Source of the DNA: an uncultured Clostridia bacterium | Lineage (GTDB): Bacteria > Bacillota > Clostridia > Christensenellales > UBA1242 | Assembly (NCBI GenBank): GCA_937907645.1 | Contig: CALCWV010000064.1 | Span: forward strand, 1 to 13,176 | Direction of reading: 5' to 3' | Length of the DNA: 13,176 nucleotides | In this document: positions 6,520-12,395 of the stretch, piece after piece | How the letters are laid out: each line of letters begins with the position of its first letter | Numbering within the stretch: position 1 is the stretch's first letter | Notes under the pieces: model-generated | What the model was told of the DNA's origin: nothing | What the model saw: only the letters and a program-made list of their open reading frames with translations | The model's database searches: none | Position numbers and translations under genes: made by a program

Positions 6520-8206
6520 ATTACTAGGGGAAAGATTAAAAGAAGCACCTGCTGGCATTAATATTAAGAGCCATGCATATCTCATTAGAGCAGGATACAT
6601 AAAGCAAGTTGCAAACGGAATTTACACTCTTATGCCTCCAGCAGAAAAGATAAACCTTAAATTACAACAAATTATTAGGGAAGAGATGGATGCAATCGAT
6701 GGACAAGAAGTATTATTCCCAGTTGTAATGCCAAGAGAACTTTGGGACAAATCGGGCAGATATTCTTCAATTGGTCCTGAGTTGCTTAGATTTAAGGACA
6801 GAACTGGACACGATATGGTCTTAGGAATGACACACGAAGAAGCAGCTGTTCACGCTGCAATGTCAACAATTAAGAGTTATGACCAGCTCCCATTTATGAT
6901 TTATCAAATTCAAACTAAGTTCAGAGATGAAGCTCGTCCAAGAGCAGGACTTATAAGAGTTAGAGAGTTTACAATGAAAGATGCTTATTCTTTCCATACA
7001 TCACAGGAAGACTTGGAAGAATATTACGACAGAGTTTATGATGCATATAACAGAATTTTTACAAGAATGGGAATGCAAAATTTTATATCTGTTAAATCCG
7101 ACACAGGAATGATGGGCGGAAGTGTAGCTCACGAGTTCCAACTTCTTACAGATATCGGCGAAGACTCAATTGTTATGTGTGACGACTGCAAATATACAGC
7201 TAACATGGAAGTTGCTAAATCGGTTATAGATGAAAACGACCATGTTTTCGGAATTAAAAAGGAAGTTTACACAGGCGAAGCAAAAACTATTGAAGAAATT
7301 TGCAATCTACTTTCAGTCAACGCTAAACATACATGTAAAGCTGTTTGTTACGCAACTCCAGGGGATGAAAATGGCGTTGTAATCGTATTTTTAAGAGGAG
7401 ATAGAGAAGTGAACGAGGCTAAATTAAAAGTCTTAGTTGGCGGAGATATCGCCGTTAAAGACCTAAATGGCAGTGGACTTGTAAAAGGAAATATCGGCTG
7501 TCTTGATTTAAATATCCCTAACGCAAAGATTTTCTTCGATAAATCATTGCAAGGCTTAGAAAACTTCGTTACTGGTGCAAACAAGGAAGGTTATCACATT
7601 GAAGGCGTTTCAATAACAAGAGATGTTAAACCTGAAAAATACGAAGACATAAGCAAAGTAAACGATGGAGATAAATGCCCAGTTTGCGGAGCTCCACTAA
7701 AAATTAGAAGAGGAATTGAAATTGGAAATATCTTCCAACTTGGAACAAAATACACAAAATCAATGGGAATGACAATCCATGATAAGGATGGAAAGGAAAT
7801 TAATCCTATTATGGGGTGCTATGGGATCGGAGTTGGCCGCTGTCTAGCAAGTGTAGCGGAAGAAAGCAGTGATGAAAAAGGGCTTGTATGGCCAATGGCA
7901 ATCGCTCCATGGCATATCTATCTTTGCCCAATCCGCCTAGACAACGAACTTGTTAAAGAGGTTACTGAGAAAATTTACGACAGACTCCTTGCTGAAAACT
8001 TTGAAGTTTTATATGACGATAGAGATGTTTCAGCCGGAATTAAGCTTAAAGATAGTGAACTTATGGGAATCCCTGTTAGAGTAGTAATCAGCCCTAAGAC
8101 ATTAGAAAATAACGAAGTAGAAATTACAATAAGAGCTACAGGCGAGAAGATATTTGTTCCTATAGATAAATTATCAAAGAAACTCGACGAAATTGTTGTT
8201 TATTAA
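6506..8206 (+). CDS. proS: Prolyl-tRNA synthetase (bacterial type with editing insertion)
   Basis: ProS charges tRNA-Pro with proline (class II synthetase). From the ATG at 6506 the product is 566 residues, beginning MKISKLLGERLKEAPAGINIKSHAYLIRAGYI as in bacterial-type enzymes. Motif 2 is clear at about residues 137-163 (FRDEARPRAGLIRVREF, with R140 and E142). Motif 3 is at about 437-445 (GCYGIGVGR). Between them lies the INS editing domain (roughly 230-385), which in the family clears mischarged Ala-tRNA-Pro. Two CxxC pairs flank it (C225/C228 and C391/C394), a likely zinc-binding set seen in many non-proteobacterial ProS. The C-terminal anticodon-binding domain runs from about 470 (PWHIYLCPIRLDN to the end). 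It overlaps xseB by 14 bases and closes the operon before a strong hairpin. Confidence 0.97.
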   Translation: MKISKLLGERLKEAPAGINIKSHAYLIRAGYIKQVANGIYTLMPPAEKINLKLQQIIREEMDAIDGQEVLFPVVMPRELWDKSGRYSSIGPELLRFKDRTGHDMVLGMTHEEAAVHAAMSTIKSYDQLPFMIYQIQTKFRDEARPRAGLIRVREFTMKDAYSFHTSQEDLEEYYDRVYDAYNRIFTRMGMQNFISVKSDTGMMGGSVAHEFQLLTDIGEDSIVMCDDCKYTANMEVAKSVIDENDHVFGIKKEVYTGEAKTIEEICNLLSVNAKHTCKAVCYATPGDENGVVIVFLRGDREVNEAKLKVLVGGDIAVKDLNGSGLVKGNIGCLDLNIPNAKIFFDKSLQGLENFVTGANKEGYHIEGVSITRDVKPEKYEDISKVNDGDKCPVCGAPLKIRRGIEIGNIFQLGTKYTKSMGMTIHDKDGKEINPIMGCYGIGVGRCLASVAEESSDEKGLVWPMAIAPWHIYLCPIRLDNELVKEVTEKIYDRLLAENFEVLYDDRDVSAGIKLKDSELMGIPVRVVISPKTLENNEVEITIRATGEKIFVPIDKLSKKLDEIVVY

Positions 8207-8211
8207 AAAAT

Positions 8212-8254
8212 AGAGTATTATGTTATAAAAACATAACATAATACTTTTTATTTA
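8212..8254 (+). terminator. Rho-independent-type terminator after proS
   Basis: A perfect 13-bp stem, AGTATTATGTTAT (8214-8226) pairing with ATAACATAATACT (8233-8245), has a six-base loop (AAAAAC) and is followed by a T-rich tract (8246-8254). A-rich sequence precedes the stem, so it could also work for transcripts on the opposite strand. The stem is AT-rich but long. It starts six bases after the proS stop. Confidence 0.8.
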
Positions 8255-8266
8255 TCGAAAAGAAGA

Positions 8267-8324
8267 AGAAATAAAATAAGTTTTTTTGTATGAATTTTAT
8301 TTTAAAAAGCCTTATTTTATTTCT
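8267..8324. repeat. Long inverted repeat in the proS downstream gap
   Basis: AGAAATAAAATAAG (8267-8280) and CTTATTTTATTTCT (8311-8324) are perfect 14-bp complements around a 30-base spacer. Inside the spacer T-rich 8281-8287 can pair on with AAAAA (8304-8308), leaving GC at 8309-8310 bulged. The whole element is nearly pure A/T, so part of the symmetry may be compositional. No T-tract directly follows, so it does not look like a terminator for the + strand. Function unknown. Confidence 0.5.
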
Positions 8325-8429
8325 AAAAGTTACAAAAAATTAAGCGGCAGAAATTGGGTCTAAACAAATAAGAGCAGTCTTGGTTTTGTTAAATGTGATT
8401 TTAAGGTCGTTTTTTTGTTAGTACAGTTT

Positions 8430-8457
8430 AAAGAAGGACTTTTTCTATCCTTTTTTT
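8430..8457 (+). terminator. Weak hairpin with U-tract before the membrane-protein gene
   Basis: AAAGAAGGA (8430-8438) can pair with TCCTTTTTT (8448-8456), nine base pairs including one G-U, around a nine-base loop. The 3' arm is itself a T-run. It could be a second weak terminator in the 8207-8499 gap. The rest of that gap shows no supported gene. Confidence 0.35.
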
Positions 8458-8464
8458 AAAAGTA

Positions 8465-8494
8465 TTCATGAATGAATATGGCATTAAATATAAT
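8465..8494 (+). promoter_or_regulatory. Possible promoter for the membrane-protein gene
   Basis: A perfect TATAAT lies at 8489-8494, but the best -35 is only TTCATG (8465-8470) with an 18-base spacer, matching half the consensus. The start of transcription would fall near 8501, essentially on the ATG at 8500. In AT-rich sequence TATAAT is frequent, so this is a weak call. Confidence 0.4.
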
Positions 8495-8499
8495 ACAAT

Positions 8500-9090
8500 A
8501 TGTGGTTTTACGTATCTCGAAAGAAAAAAGTTAAAACGCTAGAGAAGAGAGTAAAACAATATGGCTGGGCAGTAAGGATGTTTTTTCTTACGCTGTGTCT
8601 TTCATCTGTTTTTAGCTTAATTAGTCAGTCGCTTATGTCCTCCCTTGGAATTGTAACCTCTGTTATAACTATTTTAACGTTTATTTTCGTAAGTATTTGC
8701 TTTGATATGGTGGGAATAGCCGTCACATCTGCATCTCGCGACTACTTTATTGCAAATGATAAAAAAGGGGCTGAAATAGGGCTATTATTAGTCGACAATT
8801 CGGAAAAAGTGTGTTCTTTTTGTGCAGACGTTGTTGGAGATATTTGTGGAATTTTGAGCGGAGCAGGCGGGGCAAGCGTAATTTTATCTTTTTCTAATAT
8901 AATCCAAGATCAAACAATTATGATTATAGTTTCGACACTTGTAAGTTCGCTTATCGCGGGCGTAACGATATTTGGGAAAGCATGTATGAAAGCAAAAGCA
9001 ATTAAAAATGCAAATAAAATCATCTTAAAAGTGGGTTATATCTGCGAAAAAATATTTTTTAAAAAAAACAGAAAAATAGTTGACACTTGA
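8500..9090 (+). CDS. Membrane protein of unknown function, four predicted helices
   Basis: I do not recognise this 196-residue protein with certainty. It has a basic N-terminus (SRKKKVKTLEKRVKQYGW), hydrophobic segments at about residues 27-46, 50-68, 115-132 and 139-160, and a basic C-terminal tail. Two polar segments look like a conserved core: CFDMVGIAVTSASRDYF (67-83) and NSEKVCSFCADVVGDICGILSG (100-121), rich in Asp, Cys and Gly and placed next to membrane helices, which might suggest an ion-handling or transport role. I have a vague memory of similar clostridial proteins labelled as CorB-like, but I cannot support that here. No SD precedes the ATG at 8500, an in-frame stop (TAA, 8491-8493) blocks extension upstream, and the next in-frame ATG (8578) would remove the basic N-terminus. 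The -35 box of infC overlaps its last codons. Confidence 0.72.
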   Translation: MWFYVSRKKKVKTLEKRVKQYGWAVRMFFLTLCLSSVFSLISQSLMSSLGIVTSVITILTFIFVSICFDMVGIAVTSASRDYFIANDKKGAEIGLLLVDNSEKVCSFCADVVGDICGILSGAGGASVILSFSNIIQDQTIMIIVSTLVSSLIAGVTIFGKACMKAKAIKNANKIILKVGYICEKIFFKKNRKIVDT

Positions 9091-9108
9091 GATTATTTAT
9101 GTTAATAT
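9080..9108 (+). promoter_or_regulatory. Strong promoter of the infC-rpmI-rplT operon
   Basis: A consensus TTGACA (9080-9085) and TAATAT (9103-9108) are 17 bases apart, with an extended -10 TGn (TGT at 9100-9102). The -35 lies within the last codons of the preceding gene. Transcription should start near 9115, giving a leader of about 155 bases before infC. This fits the high expression expected of a ribosomal protein operon. Confidence 0.88.
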
Positions 9109-9114
9109 AGGAGT

Positions 9115-9253
9115 CGAAAGAAAGAAGCAAACCACTTGCTCACCTGTCAAACTAGTTTGATTTAGACATGGTTAAAAACAAATATCAATTTATCTCAGTA
9201 TTTTGTATATGTTTTTTGGTGGAATGTTTCTAGCTTCCGCCAAAATTTTTTTT
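9115..9253 (+). promoter_or_regulatory. Structured infC leader, probably L20-responsive attenuation leader
   Basis: The roughly 150-base leader contains a 7-bp stem with one bulge, ACCTGTC (9142-9148) with GACATGGT (9165-9172). Its loop holds part of the self-complementary TCAAACTAGTTTGA (9147-9160). An alternative outer pairing is AACCA (9130-9134) with TGGTT (9169-9173). The leader ends in a terminator hairpin. In Firmicutes the infC-rpmI-rplT operon is repressed by its own product L20, which binds the leader and favours termination. The position and the terminator fit that scheme. CACC at 9141-9144 could pair with GGTG at 9218-9221 in the terminator arm as an antiterminator; that is inference. 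Confidence 0.65.
9214..9253 (+). terminator. Attenuator-like terminator just before infC
   Basis: TTTTGGTGGAA (9214-9224) pairs with TTCCGCCAAAA (9235-9245), 11 bp with one G-U, around a ten-base loop and followed directly by eight T (9246-9253). It lies inside the transcribed leader and ends immediately before the infC SD, so it is placed to control readthrough into the operon. Confidence 0.85.
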
Positions 9254-9260
9254 AAAGGAG
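9254..9260 (+). promoter_or_regulatory. infC SD site, pointing to an ATT start
   Basis: AAAGGAG at 9254-9260 is followed nine bases later by ATT at 9270, in frame with infC. There is no ATG, GTG or TTG in frame near this site that would keep the conserved N-terminus. Confidence 0.8.
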
Positions 9261-9269
9261 ATTACGACA

Positions 9270-9782
9270 ATTTTTAAGGAACTTTTAATCAACGAACAAA
9301 TTACAGCCAATGAAGTAAGACTAATTGGTGTAGATGGAGAACAATTAGGGATTGTTTCTCTCGCTGAAGCTCAAAACAGAGCAGACGAAGAAGGATATGA
9401 CTTAGTTCTTATGTCCCCAAGCGCAAATCCACCTGTTTGCAAAATTCTTAACTATAGTAAGTATAAATTCGATACTATAAAGAAAGAAAAGGAATTAAAA
9501 AAGAATCAAAAGATTATTGAGTTAAAAGAAATTCAATTATCAATGACAATCAGTGAACATGATATTTCTTATCGTGTTACAAGTGCCATTAAGTTCTTGC
9601 AAGACGGAAACAAGGTTAAGGTAGTGCTCAGAATGAAGGGAAGACAACAAGCTTATTTGAAAAATTGTATAGCTGTTGTAAAAGATTTCGTTTCGAGATT
9701 AGCTGATTACGGTACAACCGAAAAAGAACCTGAAGTTGCAGGAAGAAACATTATGGTCGTAGTTAGCCCAAAAAAGCAATAA
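9270..9782 (+). CDS. infC: Translation initiation factor IF-3 (ATT start)
   Basis: IF-3 binds the 30S subunit, keeps it apart from 50S and checks start-codon pairing. Read from ATT at 9270 the product is 170 residues: FKELLINEQITANEVRLIGVDGEQLGIVSLAEA (N-terminal domain), the conserved SPSANPPVCKILNYSKYKFDTIKKEKELKKNQK linker, and the C-terminal domain ending PEVAGRNIMVVVSPKKQ. Calling it from the first in-frame ATG (9411) would delete about 47 residues, including most of the N-terminal domain, so that start is wrong. The N-terminus aligns with the B. subtilis protein, whose gene also starts with ATT. IF-3 rejects non-standard starts, so the ATT codon gives negative feedback on its own synthesis (established in E. 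coli). ATT at 9261 is too close to the SD. Confidence 0.95.
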   Translation: MFKELLINEQITANEVRLIGVDGEQLGIVSLAEAQNRADEEGYDLVLMSPSANPPVCKILNYSKYKFDTIKKEKELKKNQKIIELKEIQLSMTISEHDISYRVTSAIKFLQDGNKVKVVLRMKGRQQAYLKNCIAVVKDFVSRLADYGTTEKEPEVAGRNIMVVVSPKKQ

Positions 9783-9801
9783 AATAAAAAGGAGAAATAG
9801 T

Positions 9802-9996
9802 ATGCCAAAATTTAAAACACACAGTGGTGCTAAGAAACGTTTTAGAGTGACAGCTTCTGGAAAGGTTAAATTTGCTCGTCCAAATAGAGGCCACTTCTTG
9901 ACAGAAAAAGCACAAGGAAGAAAGAGAAAACTTAGAAAAGGATCATATATTGCAGGAAAGAACGCTGACAATATCAAATCACTTTTGGGTAAATAA
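9802..9996 (+). CDS. rpmI: 50S ribosomal protein L35
   Basis: L35 is a small, very basic protein of the large ribosomal subunit. The 64-residue product [23 protein letters not shown] through to the end is a full-length, standard L35 sequence, including the [18 protein letters not shown] segment. The ATG follows AAAAGGAG. It lies between infC and rplT, as in nearly all bacteria, with gaps of 19 and 14 bases. Confidence 0.98.
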   Translation: MPKFKTHSGAKKRFRVTASGKVKFARPNRGHFLTEKAQGRKRKLRKGSYIAGKNADNIKSLLGK

Positions 9997-10010
9997 GAAG
10001 GAGAGTAGAG

Positions 10011-10355
10011 ATGAGAAATAAAAGAGCAACAAACGCAGTTAAGAAACGTAGAAAAATCTTAAAATCTGCTAAAGGTTACAGAGGAGCAAAATCAAAATTA
10101 TACAGAGTAGCTCGTGAACAAGTTATGAAGAGCGGAATGTATGCATATATCGGAAGAAAACAAAAGAAGAGAGATTTCCGTTCTCTTTGGATTACAAGAA
10201 TTAATGCTGCTTGCAGATTAAATGATATCTCATACAGCAGATTTATCGCTGGATTAAAGGCAAACAACATCAACTTAAACAGAAAAGTTTTAGCTGACAT
10301 GGCTGTTAGAGATCCAGAAGCATTTGCTACACTTGTTAAACAAGTTAAGGCATAA
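10011..10355 (+). CDS. rplT: 50S ribosomal protein L20
   Basis: L20 is needed for early assembly of the 50S subunit and binds 23S rRNA; in Firmicutes it also represses this operon through the leader. The 114-residue product has the family N-terminal extension ([34 protein letters not shown]) and the globular part [52 protein letters not shown]. It is a few residues shorter than the usual 117-119 because of a short C-terminus. The start has AAGGAG upstream. The stop TAA shares one base with the ATG of the next gene (TAATG). Confidence 0.97.
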   Translation: MRNKRATNAVKKRRKILKSAKGYRGAKSKLYRVAREQVMKSGMYAYIGRKQKKRDFRSLWITRINAACRLNDISYSRFIAGLKANNINLNRKVLADMAVRDPEAFATLVKQVKA

Positions 10356-11077
10356 TGCAGAAGGCGAGTGCAAACTTAATTAAAGATTTAAAAAAGCAAA
10401 AGAGAGCAAACACTAATTTGCTTTTTTTAGATAATCCTAAAATTATTATTGATGCAGTTAATGCTGGTCATAAAATTAAACTAGCTTTGACGACACATGA
10501 GAGCAAGTTGCCAATCAAAGTCGATGAAATATATTTGACGGACTATCAAACTATTGAAACACTTTCAGATGTAAAAACACCACAGGGTGTATGTGTTGTG
10601 TTAGAATACATACAACATATAGCAAAACCTCCACAGGCTAACTTCTTAGTCTTAGACGGTTTGCAAGATCCTGGAAACGTTGGAACACTGATTAGAACTG
10701 CAATGGCAAGTGGATTTAATGATATTTATTTAATTGAATCGGTCAAGGAAACTAATTCCAAAATGATTAGAAGCACAGCAGGAGCGTGCTTCAACGTCAA
10801 CTTATATTCAATGACTAGAGCTGAATTTATTTCTAAGGCTCAAGAGTGGAACTTGCATTTAATAAAGGCAGATATGGATGGAATAAGCATTTTTGAGTAT
10901 AATCCAAGCGAAATGGTTGGTGTTGTAGTTGGAAATGAGGGGAATGGAGTTTCTCCTGAGGTTTCTTCCATCTGTAAAGATGTCGTAAAAATCCCTATGA
11001 AAGAAGGGATTGAGAGCCTAAACGCTGGTGTAAGCGGTGCGATAATAATGTACGAAATTAACAAAAACAAATTTTAG
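10355..11077 (+). CDS. TrmH/SpoU-family RNA 2'-O-methyltransferase
   Basis: A SPOUT-class methyltransferase that probably methylates a ribose 2'-OH in rRNA or tRNA with S-adenosylmethionine. The three family motifs are intact: motif 1 LDGLQDPGNVGTLIRTA (about residues 100-116, N108 and R114), motif 2 VVGNEGNGVSPEV (about 191-203, E195) and motif 3 IPMKEGIESLNAGVSGAI (213-230, S221 and N223), which forms the trefoil knot. The N-terminal substrate-binding domain (1-95) is short and diverged. The gene starts in a TAATG overlap with rplT and therefore is likely coupled to it, which suggests, but does not prove, a 23S rRNA target. It resembles the RlmB/YsgA group; the exact target cannot be told, so I give no symbol. 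Confidence 0.92.
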   Translation: MQKASANLIKDLKKQKRANTNLLFLDNPKIIIDAVNAGHKIKLALTTHESKLPIKVDEIYLTDYQTIETLSDVKTPQGVCVVLEYIQHIAKPPQANFLVLDGLQDPGNVGTLIRTAMASGFNDIYLIESVKETNSKMIRSTAGACFNVNLYSMTRAEFISKAQEWNLHLIKADMDGISIFEYNPSEMVGVVVGNEGNGVSPEVSSICKDVVKIPMKEGIESLNAGVSGAIIMYEINKNKF

Positions 11078-11089
11078 GAGGTAAGAAAT

Positions 11090-11833
11090 ATGTCAGGACA
11101 TAGCAAGTGGCATAATATTCAAAATACAAAGGGGAAGGCTGATGCTGCAAGAAGCAAAACCTTTACTAAAATATCAAGAGAAATAGCTGTAGCAGTTAAA
11201 CTTGGAGGATCAAATCCTGCAAGCAATGCAAAACTTGCATCTTTAATTGCAAAAGCTAAACAAAACAATATTCCAAACGATAACATCGAAAGAACAATCA
11301 AAAAAGCTTCTGGAGAGCTCGGAAGTGTTAACTATGAATCATGCACATATGAAGGATATGGTGTTGGTGGTTCAGCGGTTATCGTTGAATGCTTAACAGA
11401 TAATAAAAACAGAACAGCCGGCGATGTTCGTCACGCTTTTGATAAGTTTGGCGGAAGCTTGGGCGCAACAGGTTGTGTTTCATATCTTTTCCAAAGAAAG
11501 GGTGTAATCGTAATCCCTCGTGTTGAAGGCCTAGATTCTGACATGCTTATGTTGGATGCTTTAGACGCTGGAGCTGTTGACGTTCAAGAATATGACGACG
11601 AAGTTGAAGTTATAACTCAACCAAATGACGTTGCAGAAGTTAACGAAAAACTTGAAAAAGCTGGTTACAAAAGTTTCTCCGCAGAAGCATGCTTAGTTCC
11701 AGACAATTATGTTGACTTAGACGACACAAAAATGGCTACATTTATGAGAATGTTAGACATGCTTAATGATTCAGATGACGTTCAAGAAGTATATCACAAT
11801 GTAAATCTTCCTGAATCTGATGACGAAGAATAA
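11090..11833 (+). CDS. yebC: YebC/PmpR-family protein
   Basis: A 247-residue, full-length YebC-family protein. It begins with the signature MSGHSKWHNIQNTKGKADAARSKTFTKISREIAVAVKLGG, followed by NIPNDNIERTIKKASGE and the acidic C-terminal domain. The family was first described as transcription regulators (PmpR); more recent work assigns several members to relief of ribosome stalling at proline-rich stretches. Its SD is AGGAGG, only 12 bases after the methyltransferase gene, so it ends the infC operon. The usual chromosomal neighbour in many bacteria is ruvC, as here, but a terminator and a new promoter separate them. Whether it regulates, aids translation, or both cannot be decided from sequence. 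Confidence 0.94.
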   Translation: MSGHSKWHNIQNTKGKADAARSKTFTKISREIAVAVKLGGSNPASNAKLASLIAKAKQNNIPNDNIERTIKKASGELGSVNYESCTYEGYGVGGSAVIVECLTDNKNRTAGDVRHAFDKFGGSLGATGCVSYLFQRKGVIVIPRVEGLDSDMLMLDALDAGAVDVQEYDDEVEVITQPNDVAEVNEKLEKAGYKSFSAEACLVPDNYVDLDDTKMATFMRMLDMLNDSDDVQEVYHNVNLPESDDEE

Positions 11834-11837
11834 AATT

Positions 11838-11860
11838 GAAGAGTTATCTCTTCTTTTTTT
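11838..11860 (+). terminator. Rho-independent terminator after yebC
   Basis: GAAGAG (11838-11843) and CTCTTC (11848-11853) form a perfect six-base-pair stem with a TTAT loop, followed by seven T (11854-11860). It lies five bases after the yebC stop and just before the ruvC promoter. Confidence 0.85.
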
Positions 11861-11862
11861 GT

Positions 11863-11891
11863 TTGACTTATTCGCTTCATTAGTGTAAACT
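11863..11891 (+). promoter_or_regulatory. Promoter of the ruvCAB operon
   Basis: TTGACT (11863-11868) and TAAACT (11886-11891) are 17 bases apart. The predicted start of transcription is about 11897-11898, on or one base before the ruvC ATG, so the mRNA may have no leader. The -10 lies within a 20-bp palindrome. Confidence 0.65.
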
Positions 11892-11896
11892 AATGA
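11877..11896. promoter_or_regulatory. 20-bp palindrome over the ruvC -10, candidate operator
   Basis: TCATTAGT (11877-11884) and ACTAATGA (11889-11896) are perfect 8-bp inverted repeats with a GTAA centre. The element covers the -10 box and ends one base before the ruvC ATG, so a bound dimeric repressor would block RNA polymerase. It does not match the Firmicute LexA box as I know it (GAAC-N4-GTTC type). Confidence 0.5.
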
Positions 11897-11897
11897 T

Positions 11898-12386
11898 ATG
11901 ATAATTTTAGGAATAGACCCAGGATATGCTATTGTTGGATATGGGCTCATTGATAGCTCAAGAAACAATGCAGTTATTGATTATGGCGTAATTACAACTC
12001 CAAAAGAAGACTCAATTGCAGTTAGATTAAAGACAATCGAAGATGGCCTTATTTATTTGATTGAAAAATACAAGCCTGAAGTTCTTGCAATTGAGGAATT
12101 ATTCTACTTTAAGAATCAAAAAACAGTTATTCCTGTAGCTGAAGCAAGAGGAGTTATTGTTTTAACGTGCCAAAAGTATATTGGAAAAATTTTCGAATAT
12201 ACGCCTCTACAAATAAAACAAGCTTTGACGGGCATAGGAAGAGCTGAAAAGGCACAAGTACAGTTCATGGTAAAGACTATTTTGGGCTTAAAATCTATTC
12301 CAAAGCCGGATGACGCTGCAGACGCGCTCGCAGTTGCATTGTGCCACAGTCAAACAAGTCCAAGATTAAATATAAATCAAGTTTAA
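11898..12386 (+). CDS. ruvC: Holliday junction endonuclease RuvC
   Basis: RuvC is the dimeric, magnesium-dependent resolvase that cuts Holliday junctions held by RuvAB. The 162-residue product carries all four catalytic acids at the expected spots: D7 (MIILGIDPG), E66 (LAIEELFYF), D139 and D142 (PDDAADALA). F69 matches the conserved aromatic residue that stacks on junction bases. Length fits the usual 160-175. The start ATG 11898 matches homologues at the N-terminus (E. coli-type MxILGIDPG), yet no SD is visible upstream and the promoter -10 ends only six bases before it. RuvA follows after nine bases. Confidence 0.96.
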   Translation: MIILGIDPGYAIVGYGLIDSSRNNAVIDYGVITTPKEDSIAVRLKTIEDGLIYLIEKYKPEVLAIEELFYFKNQKTVIPVAEARGVIVLTCQKYIGKIFEYTPLQIKQALTGIGRAEKAQVQFMVKTILGLKSIPKPDDAADALAVALCHSQTSPRLNINQV

Positions 12387-12395
12387 GGAGAAAAA

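Noticed and set aside
8290..8343. Short + strand frame (17 residues, ATG at 8290) in the gap after proS
   Set aside because: No SD, simple A/T-rich hydrophobic sequence, and it overlaps the inverted repeat; likely chance.
8343..8414. Minus-strand open stretch of about 23 codons ending TALICLDPISAA
   Set aside because: It looked like a protein C-terminus, but a stop closes it upstream and it has no start codon or SD. Too short to call even a remnant.
8468..8542. Overlapping 24-residue frame from ATG at 8468, running into the membrane-protein gene in another frame
   Set aside because: No SD and no sign of a leader peptide; it ends within the gene and has no supporting feature.
10331..10345. 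Perfect dyad ACTTGTT-A-AACAAGT near the rplT 3' end
   Set aside because: It encodes the normal L20 C-terminus (TLVKQV) and has no T-tract; most likely a coding coincidence, though it lies just before the methyltransferase start.
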